Positions 1-9,600 of a DNA stretch of 50,981 bases are shown piece after piece. How positions within the stretch are numbered: position 1 is the first letter of the stretch; each line of letters begins with the position of its first letter. Under the pieces are notes generated by a model. That model was given only the letters and a program-made list of their open reading frames with translations, was not told the origin of the DNA and did no database searches. Source of the stretch: Lachnospiraceae bacterium (GTDB lineage Bacteria > Bacillota > Clostridia > Lachnospirales > Lachnospiraceae); assembly GCA_910575835.1 (NCBI GenBank), contig CAJTGB010000028.1, positions 1 to 50,981 on the forward strand, in the 5' to 3' direction. The translations under genes were made by a program, and so were the position numbers.

Positions 1-2
1 CC

Positions 3-167
3 AACAAGCGCGAGAAAGAGGACTATAAATTAGAAGACGGCAGGCACCGCTCGACGAAGATGTGGTACTGCCGCCTCTACGGCATCATGATGCTACAACA
101 TCTTGATGCCTGGGAAATGCCATCTACTGAGGCATTTCAAGAATCATTCTTAGGTTTAGCCGCCTAA
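3..167 (+). CDS. C-terminal end of an unidentified protein, probably a transposase
   Basis: An open frame enters from the left edge and ends at TAA 165-167, giving 54 residues with Lys/Arg-rich then aromatic segments (HRSTKMWYCRLYGIMMLQ) and ending FLGLAA. The start lies outside the window. Its basic/aromatic composition, its orientation against the surrounding minus-strand operon, and its position where a permease operon lacks its binding-protein gene suggest the tail of an insertion-sequence transposase. I cannot name the family. It could also be an unrelated host gene. The sequence from 168 to 326 has no convincing gene. Confidence 0.4.
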   Translation, partial: NKREKEDYKLEDGRHRSTKMWYCRLYGIMMLQHLDAWEMPSTEAFQESFLGLAA

Positions 168-289
168 TAATGATATATTAAGTGATTCCATAAGATTTTT
201 CAAGGCATAGTACCCGCTATGTCCAATGTTTATGTCCATTTTTCTCTAATTTCTTTTCCTGCACGATATTCAGTTGTCAATCTTCGGCT

Positions 290-312
290 GGAATCTCATT
301 CATTGAGATTCC
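290..312. repeat. 9-bp perfect inverted repeat downstream of permease gene
   Basis: GGAATCTCA (290-298) pairs with TGAGATTCC (304-312) across a 5-nt loop, about 15 nt past the stop of the minus-strand permease. No T-run follows on the minus strand, so it is not a classic intrinsic terminator. It may be an RNA-stabilising hairpin or an end of the neighbouring mobile-element remnant. Confidence 0.5.
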
Positions 313-326
313 GAGAAGTTATTAAA

Positions 327-1289
327 TTACTCTTTTACTGCGCCTACCGTCAACCCATTGACAAAATATCTCTGGAAGAACGGATAAGCAAATATGATCG
401 GCAATGTAGAGATCACTACGATCGCCATCTTGATCGTCTCTTTCGGCATATTCGCCGCCGCCGTGATCCCGTCGACACCCATGGTCGCTTTGTTGTTCGC
501 CAGCCAGTCGATAGAACTCTCGATCTGGATCAGCAGATATTGAAGCGGGATCAGGTCTTTGTTATCCATATACATCATAGCGTTAAACCAGTCGTTCCAG
601 TAACCCAGCGTCAGGAACAGTCCGATAGTCGCAAGTCCCGGAAGCGCCATGGGAATGACGATCTGGAAGAACAGCCTCCACTCCGACGCCCCGTCGATCT
701 TCGCCGATTCCACCACCGCGTCAGGAATGCTCGTCTTGAAGAACGTCCTCAGCACGATGATGTTAAATGAATTCAGACACAGGGGCAGGATCAGCGCCCA
801 CAGAGAGTCCTTTAGCATAAGCACCTTGGTTACGATCAGGTAGTTCGCGATCATACCGCCGCTGAACAGCATAGGGATCGTGATCACCGTCGTAAAAAAC
901 TTGCGGAACGCATAGGTTCTTCTGGACAGCGCGTAGGCATAGGTTCCCGTCAGCAGCAAGCCGATCACGGTTCCCGCAATGGTGATAAAGATCGTTACCC
1001 CATAGCTTCTCAGAATATTCTCTCCCGCGCTGATGATGTATTCATACGCATAGAAGCTTAGCTTCTCCGGTATGAAACGGTATCCGTTCATTGCAAGCGT
1101 ATTCTCATCTGTAAAGGAGATGATGATAACGAAGATAAACGGAATCACACAGATCAGTGACAGTACCGCCAGAATGATGTTGAACAGGATATTGGTCGGC
1201 GTCTTGATCTGGTTATATTTACACTCTTCTGCCTCTATCTTCTTAATCATCCTCTGCATCTTTCTGTCGGATATCTTCTTAACAGCCAT
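327..1289 (-). CDS. Carbohydrate ABC transporter permease, YtcP/LplC type
   Basis: A 320-residue inner-membrane permease with about six hydrophobic segments (first near residues 35-60) and a binding-protein-dependent transport loop around residues 195-225 (ESAKIDGASEWRLFFQIVIP), the EAA motif that contacts the ATPase. The tail ending GLTVGAVKE is typical of the YtcP/LplC family, which pairs with LplB to import oligosaccharides. It starts 15 nt after the stop of the LplB-type gene, so the two are cotranscribed. No solute-binding lipoprotein or dedicated ATPase is in the locus; such permeases usually share an MsmK-type ATPase encoded elsewhere. Substrate is inferred only from the nearby alpha-mannosidase. 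Confidence 0.9.
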   Translation of the reverse strand: MAVKKISDRKMQRMIKKIEAEECKYNQIKTPTNILFNIILAVLSLICVIPFIFVIIISFTDENTLAMNGYRFIPEKLSFYAYEYIISAGENILRSYGVTIFITIAGTVIGLLLTGTYAYALSRRTYAFRKFFTTVITIPMLFSGGMIANYLIVTKVLMLKDSLWALILPLCLNSFNIIVLRTFFKTSIPDAVVESAKIDGASEWRLFFQIVIPMALPGLATIGLFLTLGYWNDWFNAMMYMDNKDLIPLQYLLIQIESSIDWLANNKATMGVDGITAAANMPKETIKMAIVVISTLPIIFAYPFFQRYFVNGLTVGAVKE

Positions 1290-1304
1290 ACTCTTACCCC
1301 CTTT

Positions 1305-2267
1305 TTAAAATAGTGCATTCTCGTTGTCGACCTTTGACACGATCTTATTCGCGATCATGATCAGGACGAATCCGACTGTCGACTGGAACAGCGCCGCCGC
1401 GGAGCTCATACCGATCTCGCCGCTTGTCTTCAGCGCCCGGAAGATGTATGTATCAAGTACGTTCGTAACAGGATACAGCGGTCCGGAGTTCTTCGGCAGC
1501 TGGTAGAACAATCCGAAGTCTGCCTTGAAGATTCCTCCCACAGACATGATCAGCAGGATCGTAATAACCGGTTTTAACAGCGGCAGCGTAATGTACTTGA
1601 TCTGCTGCCATTTGCTCGCCCCGTCAAGAACCGCCGCCTCGTAATAGGTCTTGTCGATTCCGCAGATGGATGCAAGATAAACCACCGTGTTATATCCCAT
1701 TCCCTTCCATTGGCTCATGAAGATGATGATAAACGGCCAGAACTTCGTCTCCGTATACCAGGAGACCGGATCTCCTCCGAATTGCTGAATGATCGCGTTA
1801 AAATATCCTTTCTCAGGATTCAGAAACGCGAATACACAGTAACTTACAACTACCCATGACAGGAAGTACGGCAGGAACATAGAGCTCTGATAGATCTTCA
1901 TCATTCCTTTATTCTTGATCTCATTCAAGAGCAGCGCCAGCACCACCGGCACCGCTACGCCGAGAATAATAAATGTAAAATTATAAAGTACCGTATTTCT
2001 CACTATGATCCAGGCGTCGCCGCTGCTGAACAGAAACTTGAAATTGTCAAACCAGACGGTCTCGCTTGTAAACAAATTATAGAAGAATCCATCTCCTGAC
2101 AGCCTGAATTTCTTGAATGCCACCAGAATACCGAATAACGGCAGGTACGCAAAAAACAGAAACCAGATCGCTCCCGGCGTGCTTAAAATAAGCAGCTCTT
2201 TATTAGCCCGCAGCCGTTTCAGCAAATTCCCTTTCGGCTCTTTGGCTTTTTTCGTGTTAGCTTTCAC
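1305..2267 (-). CDS. Sugar ABC transporter permease, LplB/YteP type
   Basis: A 320-residue permease, first gene of the two-gene transport unit. Residues about 30-50 (LSTPGAIWFLFFAYLPLFGI) form the first membrane span and the FGILVAFKKF segment is characteristic of LplB proteins. The EAA loop lies near residues 205-230 (YEAAVLDGASKWQQIKYITL). A ribosome site (GGAGGAGG type) sits just before the ATG. It forms the heterodimeric channel with the downstream YtcP-type permease. The 273-nt region upstream, up to the response-regulator fragment, holds that gene's terminator and presumably this operon's promoter. Confidence 0.9.
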   Translation of the reverse strand: MKANTKKAKEPKGNLLKRLRANKELLILSTPGAIWFLFFAYLPLFGILVAFKKFRLSGDGFFYNLFTSETVWFDNFKFLFSSGDAWIIVRNTVLYNFTFIILGVAVPVVLALLLNEIKNKGMMKIYQSSMFLPYFLSWVVVSYCVFAFLNPEKGYFNAIIQQFGGDPVSWYTETKFWPFIIIFMSQWKGMGYNTVVYLASICGIDKTYYEAAVLDGASKWQQIKYITLPLLKPVITILLIMSVGGIFKADFGLFYQLPKNSGPLYPVTNVLDTYIFRALKTSGEIGMSSAAALFQSTVGFVLIMIANKIVSKVDNENALF

Positions 2268-2451
2268 CTCTTAACCTCCTCCTTTTCCAGAGCACTCTAA
2301 AACTCCTCTTTCGGCGCCTTTCCTGTCAAATGTTTTTATGAATGCCCGCACTGTCTGTCAACTTACCGGTCCGTTAAACTGCAGTGCTTTTTTTACTATA
2401 TAAACTATATCATTGTGCAGTTTGTATGGAAAGTTGAAAACTTTCGGGTTC

Positions 2452-2467
2452 ATTGGACAAATTCTAG
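2452..2467. promoter_or_regulatory. ATTGGACAA/AATTCTAG motif upstream of the permease operon
   Basis: The 16-mer ATTGGACAAATTCTAG lies upstream of the permease operon. The same two half-motifs (ATTGGACAA at 9862-9870 and AATTCTAG at 9886-9893) occur upstream of the alpha-mannosidase gene. A shared regulator, plausibly the YesN-type protein encoded between them, is an inference from position only. Confidence 0.3.
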
Positions 2468-2492
2468 GAGGATTATATTTATCTTCATACGC

Positions 2493-2533
2493 AAAAAAAT
2501 CGTGAAATAATATGTCCATCATTTCACGATTTT
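2493..2533 (-). terminator. Intrinsic terminator after the YesN-type regulator
   Basis: On the minus strand a perfect 13-bp stem (arms 2521-2533 and 2496-2508, sequence AAAATCGTGAAAT) is followed by a run of T residues (complement of 2493-2499). It lies 8 nt past the regulator's stop codon. Confidence 0.85.
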
Positions 2534-2540
2534 GTCCACC

Positions 2541-3341
2541 TTAATATTTTTTCATTTCCCGGAGGGAAGCCGGCGATACCCCGTAGCACTGTTTGAATTT
2601 CCGGTAAAAATAACTGGTATCAGGATATCCAACCTGTCTTGCGATATCATTGATCTTCATGTTCGTATTAAGGATCAAGTCCTTTGCGATCCCGTTCTTC
2701 GTATTGCTTAGATACTGTGCGAAAGAGCACCCCACTTCCTTCTGGAATATCTGCCCCAGATATGACGCGTTCATATGATACTTATACGCCAGAGTTTTTA
2801 GGTTCATATCTTCCTTATAATTCTGCTGCACCTCGGAAATGATCTGGCGAATCACAGGGGTATACTGCGAATCCTCTTCATGCATACACTCGATAATCTC
2901 CACCGCTTCTGAGATAAACGCGGTCTTTATCCCCAGGATATCATCCGCACTGAAGATCGTCTCGATCAACTCTTCCAGATCACGGAATCTGCCGGATTCA
3001 AGCTTATATTCTTTCTTAACATCCTGAAGCAGCATTGCTGTCTTGACCGCCGCCCGGTATAATGCCCCTGCAATATCCCCCTTCTGGGACTGCACATTAT
3101 TGATAAACAGCTCTTCTATATATCCCATCGCCGCTTCTTTTTCTTTTCTCAAAATATATTTCCTAAGCCGTGCTTCATCCATTTGGATATCTTCAGTCCT
3201 TCCGGCCTGGATCTGCCTCTGGCTGATACAGCTCCCATATCCTTCAATGATCAGATATTTCTGAAGCTTTATAGCATTCCGGTAAGCTTCCGGAAGCTGC
3301 TGTATCTTCTGAAAAGACGTTCCCACACCGATAAACGTCAT
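2541..3341 (-). CDS. AraC-type C-terminal part of a split YesN-like response regulator
   Basis: Carries the regulator's middle region and, in the last ~100 residues, a two-helix-turn-helix AraC/XylS DNA-binding domain (LKTLAYKYHMNASYLGQIFQ, then INDIARQVGYPDTSYFYRKF). The frame is open back to 3389, where it meets the TAG that ends the receiver half; both halves are in the same frame. The ATG at 3339-3341 is internal to a conserved-looking segment and has no obvious ribosome site, so independent translation is doubtful. Together with the receiver half the uninterrupted protein would be about 510 residues, the usual YesN length. It is best read as the distal half of a nonsense-disrupted gene; suppression, readthrough or a sequencing error are alternatives. 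Confidence 0.8.
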   Translation of the reverse strand: MTFIGVGTSFQKIQQLPEAYRNAIKLQKYLIIEGYGSCISQRQIQAGRTEDIQMDEARLRKYILRKEKEAAMGYIEELFINNVQSQKGDIAGALYRAAVKTAMLLQDVKKEYKLESGRFRDLEELIETIFSADDILGIKTAFISEAVEIIECMHEEDSQYTPVIRQIISEVQQNYKEDMNLKTLAYKYHMNASYLGQIFQKEVGCSFAQYLSNTKNGIAKDLILNTNMKINDIARQVGYPDTSYFYRKFKQCYGVSPASLREMKKY

Positions 3342-3389
3342 GATATTGAATCTGCTTTCTATCTGATTCTGAAGCTCCGAAAAGTACCC

Positions 3390-4073
3390 CTACACCGCTT
3401 CGCCATCCTTGTCACTGCCTGTATCATCGGCAATATATACCATGAGCAGATGATCCGGGGGAAGATGCACGATACGCAGCCTGTCCTCCTTTTTTAGTTC
3501 TACGATCACATCCGTGATCTTCTGCTCTTTTTGCCCATTCAGGTTCCATTTCAAGACTGCTGCATGATAACTGCCAACCGACGCCGGAAGCCTGAGCATT
3601 TCCGCAAATTCCTCAGATTCATCTTCTTTCGTTTTACCGTTCAGGAAATGCATCCACCGTGTCTTTTCATCAATATAGCGGATTTTCTTCTTATCCATCT
3701 CTTCAAGCTTTTGTATGGTCTCTCGAAGCTGACGCTTAAGTTCCTCTTCATTGATTGGTTTCAGAATATAATTCTCAACATCCAGACGCACCGCCTCTCT
3801 GGCATATGAGAACTCGTCATATCCGGTCAATATGATGAAGCGCACCTGATCGTCCGTTTCACGGATCTTACGAAGAAGCGCCAGCCCGTCCATCTCCGGC
3901 ATACTGATATCCGTGACAACGATCTGTACCGGTTCCTTCTCCCACAATTCGAGCGCCTCGGCCCCGTCATGCGCCATATGCACCACGTCAAGCCCCAATG
4001 CCTCCCAATCTATAATATTCCGAACGCCCTGTAAGATCAATTCCTCGTCCTCTACTATCATTACCTTTAACAT
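3390..4073 (-). CDS. Receiver-domain part of a split YesN-like response regulator
   Basis: Residues 1-120 form a CheY-like receiver: acidic pocket E8/D9, phospho-acceptor Asp55 (VVTDISMPEMDG), T/S switch (IILTGYDEF) and conserved Lys near 105 (YILKPINEEE). A linker follows, then TAG at 3390-3392. Directly after this stop, in the same frame, reading continues GYFSELQNQIESRFNI into the AraC-type half. As it stands, this fragment could be phosphorylated but would lack a DNA-binding domain. The sensor-kinase gene lies 38 nt upstream on the same strand, the standard YesM-YesN arrangement controlling sugar transport and glycosidase genes. Confidence 0.85.
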   Translation of the reverse strand: MLKVMIVEDEELILQGVRNIIDWEALGLDVVHMAHDGAEALELWEKEPVQIVVTDISMPEMDGLALLRKIRETDDQVRFIILTGYDEFSYAREAVRLDVENYILKPINEEELKRQLRETIQKLEEMDKKKIRYIDEKTRWMHFLNGKTKEDESEEFAEMLRLPASVGSYHAAVLKWNLNGQKEQKITDVIVELKKEDRLRIVHLPPDHLLMVYIADDTGSDKDGEAV

Positions 4074-4111
4074 ATCCGTACGTCTTCCCTTCCCTTATGC
4101 ACAAAATACCT

Positions 4112-5836
4112 TTAATTTTTCCCTTCAGCCCTGAACCTTAATATTACCCGCAGCCCCCCTTCGGCTCTTGCTTCCATGTGTATCCCATACTCTTTTCCAT
4201 AGACAGCCTTAAGCCTCCGGTTCACATTGGCAACGCCGATCGACGCCTGATTCTTCACGGTATCGCTCTTAAGCTCCTGATTCTTCAACGATATCTCCTC
4301 TTCCGTCATTCCTTTCCCGTTATCTTCTACGATGATCCGATAGCTCTCTTCACATCCTTCTTCTCTCTCAACGGCGATTCTCACATAATTATCCTGCTCT
4401 TTCATCCTGATCCCGTGGATAAAGTAATTCTCGATCACAGGCTGCAATACAAACTTAATGACCGGCACCTGAAGATATTCCTCCGAACATTCCACCAGGG
4501 CCTTGAACTGGTTCTGATACCGGAACTCAAAAAGCTCCATATACTTCTTACTATAATGCAATTCCTGCGCCAGTGTGATGATATCCGCCTCCTTGATCTG
4601 AGCGCGGAATGTAACTGCCAGGCTGTAGAGCATCTTCCCTACCTCCCGGTCGCCGTTGCAGATGGCTTTCATACGGATGGCTTCCAGCGTATTGTAGAGA
4701 AAATGCGGATTGATCTGGCTCTGCAGCGCCGCCATCTCCGCGTCCTTCTGTTCGATCTCTGCCAAATACCGCTTCCTGATATGCTCGTCCAGGCTCTCGC
4801 ACATCTCATTAAAACACCCTGAGATCACGTCCAGCTCATCGCCGTTCTTATCTGCCGGAATACGCACCGCAAGATCTCCCTCCATTACCTTCGCCATTCC
4901 GTCAAGGATCCTGTTCAGCCTCCCGGCAAGCTTCTGCAAATGGTATCTTACAAACACCTCTCCCAAGACCAGCACACTGACCCCAAATGCCAGGATCATG
5001 ACTACGATGGATGCAGGGATATCCGCCGCCTGGTTCTTATTCAAATAACTTAAGGTATGGTACTGCCCCGACTGCGACTGCTCCACATAGGAATCTAGCA
5101 TATGCTCCAGTATTCCCAGTTCATCTGCATCCATTATATCATCAGCTTCATACTTCTTCGAGGAGTCATACACAACCGTTCCGGCTTCATTATACACTAA
5201 GAGTTCCGGGCGGGAATAATACTGCCGGATACTCTCAAACCTTCTGCTTCTGAATCCAAGGAGCATACACCCCTTTACCTGCATCGTCGCCGGCTCCCTG
5301 ATCTCCTTAAGGTAGGAGAAGCAGTCCTCTTCCACAAGGTCCAGCTTCTCCAGTCTCTTCTTAAAATCAGAATCACCGTTCCTTCTATAACTCTTCCCGT
5401 CCCGTGTATATTCCGTGGTCTCGTCTTTACCATAGCTATACAGAACAATGCGGTTCAGCTCCCCGTACGCCTGGAACGCATCCAGGAAAAACTTCTCAAT
5501 ACCCTTATACTCACTGATATTGCTTCTGATATAAGTATCCAGGCGATACTTCTGGTAAACAGCCGGTTCGTCCGTTATATAGTGCAGCGCGTCATTAAGC
5601 TCCATCGTCGACTTATACAGATCTTCATGGATATACTCCGCGATATCAGAGGTCTCTTCCAGGTAAGATCCCGCCGATTCATTCATCATCTCTGTATAAT
5701 TAAGATTCTGCTCTAAAAAGCGATTTCTGGTACTGTGAAAGAAGTAAATAACCAGCGCAGATATCACACAGACCAGGATACTCGTGTATATAAAAAATAA
5801 TTTATGATATATCTGCTTTGAACCTTTAATCTCCAT
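4112..5836 (-). CDS. Sensor histidine kinase, YesM type
   Basis: A 574-residue membrane kinase. Membrane span 1 is at about residues 13-33 and span 2 at about 275-298; the extracellular part between them would sense the ligand. A HAMP linker (about 300-350, LNRILDGMAKVMEGDLAVRIP) precedes the His_kinase domain with the phospho-accepting His in NPHFLYNTLE near residue 375, and a C-terminal HATPase domain with N-box (FVLQPVIENYFIHG) and G-box (VEDNGKGM). The N-box has a slightly unusual YFIHG where most relatives have AIxHG. It should phosphorylate the adjacent YesN-type regulator, which is interrupted here, so the pathway may be dead in this strain. Confidence 0.92.
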   Translation of the reverse strand: MEIKGSKQIYHKLFFIYTSILVCVISALVIYFFHSTRNRFLEQNLNYTEMMNESAGSYLEETSDIAEYIHEDLYKSTMELNDALHYITDEPAVYQKYRLDTYIRSNISEYKGIEKFFLDAFQAYGELNRIVLYSYGKDETTEYTRDGKSYRRNGDSDFKKRLEKLDLVEEDCFSYLKEIREPATMQVKGCMLLGFRSRRFESIRQYYSRPELLVYNEAGTVVYDSSKKYEADDIMDADELGILEHMLDSYVEQSQSGQYHTLSYLNKNQAADIPASIVVMILAFGVSVLVLGEVFVRYHLQKLAGRLNRILDGMAKVMEGDLAVRIPADKNGDELDVISGCFNEMCESLDEHIRKRYLAEIEQKDAEMAALQSQINPHFLYNTLEAIRMKAICNGDREVGKMLYSLAVTFRAQIKEADIITLAQELHYSKKYMELFEFRYQNQFKALVECSEEYLQVPVIKFVLQPVIENYFIHGIRMKEQDNYVRIAVEREEGCEESYRIIVEDNGKGMTEEEISLKNQELKSDTVKNQASIGVANVNRRLKAVYGKEYGIHMEARAEGGLRVILRFRAEGKN

Positions 5837-5879
5837 ATCGGTGTCTCTCTTTCAATAGAACAAAGTTTTCTATATGATT

Positions 5880-5938
5880 AAAAAATATCCCCGCTGCAGG
5901 AATCGATATCTGTTAAATACCGATTCCTGCGGGGATAT
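5880..5938 (-). terminator. Intrinsic terminator of the mannosidase-yesL unit
   Basis: An 18-bp stem (5885-5892 plus 5896-5905, with 5893-5895 bulged, pairing with 5921-5938) is followed on the minus strand by TTTTT. It lies just past the YesL-type gene and separates this unit from the sensor-kinase gene. Confidence 0.85.
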
Positions 5939-5950
5939 CCAGATTACCCA

Positions 5951-6616
5951 CTAATTATCTTCCAACTTCTGCATCACGCTCTGATTCATAAACATAACCA
6001 GGAATCCATAGATACTTCCCATGAACAGCACCGTTGTCCCCGCCGAGATCTCGAACGCCGCAAGTACGATCCCAAGCGCAACAACATTTCCAAGGGTGAA
6101 TACCGGCTTTGCGAAAAGCAGTGTCACCGCGGTCTTCGCAATATGCAGATTACCCATTTCATAGCGGCTCACAAGCATATAGAGATTAGGCGTTACAAGA
6201 ACCGCTATTGCAAACAGTATGATAAATAATACCGCAAGCGGAAGTATCCTTATCTGTTTTGTAAAGAATTCTATGTTCGTCCAGCATATGAATATAACCA
6301 ATAACTGTCCTGTTCCAAGTCCTATCTTCTGCATAAGATCCATGCAGTATCCCTTTTTATAATCCCGCAGGGCACGCCCTTCTGTTCCATGTATCAGCCG
6401 GTTCATAGTGTACATCACCGCTGACAGCGCAGGCGCCATAGGAAGCAGGGACAAGAGAAACAGCGGAAGGCATTCCCGAATCTGGCCCGCTCCAACGAAC
6501 AGAAGGAACAGCAGCGCCAAAAGATTGGAAACGATAAATAACAGATTTACGATAAAAAAGTAACATATCTTCTCACAAAATCCAAGCACTTTTTCTATAT
6601 TAAATAATTCTCCCAT
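5951..6616 (-). CDS. YesL/DUF624 family membrane protein
   Basis: A 221-residue polytopic protein with about five hydrophobic spans (for instance residues 18-45, 50-70, 105-120, 130-155, 170-210). The N-terminal pattern and the mid-protein GTEGRALRDYKKGY loop match the DUF624/YesL family, found next to sugar ABC transporters and YesMN systems. Molecular function is not established; a role in assembly or regulation of the transporter is usually assumed. It starts 34 nt after the mannosidase stop, so it belongs to that transcript. Confidence 0.8.
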   Translation of the reverse strand: MGELFNIEKVLGFCEKICYFFIVNLLFIVSNLLALLFLLFVGAGQIRECLPLFLLSLLPMAPALSAVMYTMNRLIHGTEGRALRDYKKGYCMDLMQKIGLGTGQLLVIFICWTNIEFFTKQIRILPLAVLFIILFAIAVLVTPNLYMLVSRYEMGNLHIAKTAVTLLFAKPVFTLGNVVALGIVLAAFEISAGTTVLFMGSIYGFLVMFMNQSVMQKLEDN

Positions 6617-6650
6617 ATTGGAAACTCCTTCCTTAAACGAATCTGTTTCA

Positions 6651-9600
6651 CTATAACTCTAACAATATCGTCTTAATCTCATATGCATGGAGGCTCATGC
6701 AGATCTCATCCTGTACAAAATCCGCGGCCGGACGTTCTCTTAAATCACACTCTGCCCATGCCTTGTATGCGAATCCCGGCTTCACCTTTACTTCCTGCCT
6801 TGATCCCGCGAACTCGTGGAAACGAATGACGATATATTTTCCGTCCTCGGACCTCTTGACCGCATCCAGCTCTATCTGCGCATTATCAAAAGATACGAAA
6901 CTGTCATAAGTAAGCCTGCTTGCTCCCGGTACTGCCTGCATTGGTTCATTTAATGCAAATGCCTCCTGAACGACCATTCCTTCTACAAAGTCTCCCTTGT
7001 GAGGAAGCAATGCATAGGTAAATGTATGCTCGCCCTGATCCTGCAGATGATCTGGATGCGTTCCTGCTCTCAGCAATGAGATCCTTATAACATTATCCTT
7101 GATGTCATGGCCGTACTTACAGTCATTCAGAACACTTACGCCGTAGTTGCGTTCCGACAGATCTGCCCATCTGTGCGCTACTGTCTCGAATTTCGCCTGA
7201 TCCCAGCTCGTATTCCAGTGATTCGGACGTCTCACATTACCGTACTGTACATCATAAGTGCCGTAGGTAGACCGGACATCCACCGGGAATGCAGCCTTCA
7301 GGAGCTTATGCTGATCGTGGAAATCCACATTCGTCTTAAAGTCGATCCTTCTGCTATTGCTGTAGAGGATCATATCCTGCCTGATACAGGACTCAGAACA
7401 CGGCGCAAACTTCCATTCCATATGAACCTTCACGCAGAGCGGACCCATCTCTGTAACTTCAAATACTGTAAGATCCGTGATCTCACGCATCTTCTCCTGA
7501 TAAAAGATATCGATATCCCATGCGTCAAAATCAAGCGGCTTATCCTCGAATACCTGCAGCACATTCGCGCGCTGTCCTTGGGGAATCACCTCACGGGCAT
7601 ACGTCTTGTCATAAAGTCTCGTGAGCTGTCCATGTTCATTTAATAATATATGATAATACGGCGTCTCAATCTCTCTGTCCCTGACAGAAAATACATTGTC
7701 AGCATGTCCCTTCGGCGCGGTATCTTTCGTTGTCTCCTCGAAAGATATCACCTTCATTCCCATTGCCGGAACGTTCTTCACTTCCACATAAGTCGTACCC
7801 CGCTCCTTCTGAGAACGCAGCTCATTTCCATCCGCATCCTTAAATACTCCGGGCACATCCTTACATATCTCGATCGTCTGATCCATATCCCATCCAGACG
7901 TATTGATGACCGTGTAGGTATTCTCCTTCTGCTCTAATATATTCTTATATGCATCCCGTTCCACTTCCCGGGCAATTCCTTCAATATATTCATAATCCTT
8001 CCTGGAATCTTCATAGACCTCATGAATGGAAGATCCGGGGATAATATCATGGAACTGGTCCGTCAGAATATGTTTCCATCCCTTCGTCAGCTCTTCCTGC
8101 TTGGCATCTGCAATGCTGCCCGATCTCAGCGCCTCCATTACCGTCAGCCATTCAGCCTTGCGGTAGAGAAGCTCCATCTTCCGATTCATGCGCTTATTAT
8201 GCGCCTGGCTTGTGTAAGTGCCTCTGTGATACTCCAGATACAATTCTCCGTCCCATGTATGTACATAATCATCCGTATGCTCTACGGTATCATGCAGCTT
8301 CCTGAAATATTCTCCCGCCGTCGACATCTTCACATTAGGAAGCCCCGGAATCTTGTCAAGCCGTCTCCTGCATTCCAGCATATCGCGATTCACACCGCCG
8401 CCGCCGTCGCCGTATCCAAAGGAAATCAACAGATCTTTATTCATCTGCTTATCGCGGTACGCATCCCACACGCCTTTTACCGTCCTTGGAAGCAGATTCC
8501 CGTTGTAGGTATAGAACCAGGAATCTCTCTCCCGCCACGGCTCCGGTGTCGTGACAAAGTGAGTCAGAACCTCGCTTCCGTCTATTCCCTTCCACATAAA
8601 TGTATCGTGCGGCATACGATTATACTGATTCCAACTGATCTTCGTTGTCATGAAGGTATTGATCCCCGCCTTTTTCAAGATCTGCGGCAGCGCCCAGGAA
8701 TAGCCGAATACGTCTGGAAGCCAGAGATATTCCACATCCTTGCCGAACTCATCCTTGATAAACTTGCTGCCGATTAGAATCTGTCTTGTCAGGGATTCTC
8801 CGCTTGTCAGGTTACAGTCGGCCTCTACCCACATGCCGCCGTCAGTCTCCCAGCGTCCTTCCTTTGCCCTTTTCTTGATATTTTCAAAAATATCCGGGAA
8901 CTCCTCTTTCATATATTCATACAACTGCGGCTGTGTCTGCAGGAATATGTATTCCGGGAACATCTCCATCAGACGGAACACCGTTGAAAAGGAGCGGGAG
9001 CATTTCTCTCTTGTATGCTTCAGTCTCCAAAGCCACGCTACATCTATATGTGTATGTCCTACACAGTATATATTGATCATGGAATTCTTATCCATAGAAT
9101 CAATGCTCTGATTCAGCATCTCGTCCGCCCGGTACACAGACTCATAGAACTCTTCGCTGCCCGGAACAGACCAGTCGATCTGGCGGAAAGCCGCGTCCAG
9201 CGCCTTGCGGAGCTCGTGCTGTATCGGATCCGAATTCTCCAGCTCATCCAACGTCTGCCGTACCATAGACGCCATGTAGTAGAGATCATCCACCTTCTCA
9301 TCCAGCCACGCCAGATCGGCCCGCGCGATCCGATGCTCCTGGTCTCTTGGGATACCGCCTCCCTCCAGACCCGACCACAGACGGAAGGTAATATCTGCGG
9401 CAGTCCCGCAGAGCGCATCATCCAAGAATAATTCCTTATGGTTTACATCTACTCCCTGGTACATCTCACCGTTTACATAGGCCATAGACTCAAATCCAGA
9501 GTTATTTCCCCCGCCGGTATTGCCGAAATCAAATACTCCGACTACCCGTCTTCCCTTCCACTCGGCCGGAATCGGAATGTCCTTGTGCAGCCACAGGAAT

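Noticed and set aside
3390-3392. Programmed stop-codon readthrough or pyrrolysine at the TAG in the YesN-type gene
   Set aside because: No readthrough hairpin, and this gene family does not use pyrrolysine. A plain nonsense mutation or sequencing error is simpler.
4178-5253. Several plus-strand ORFs opposite the sensor-kinase gene
   Set aside because: They mirror the kinase codons, have no family motifs and no ribosome sites.
7107-9431. Long plus-strand ORFs opposite the alpha-mannosidase gene
   Set aside because: They are antisense shadows of a well-supported GH38 gene with intact catalytic motifs.
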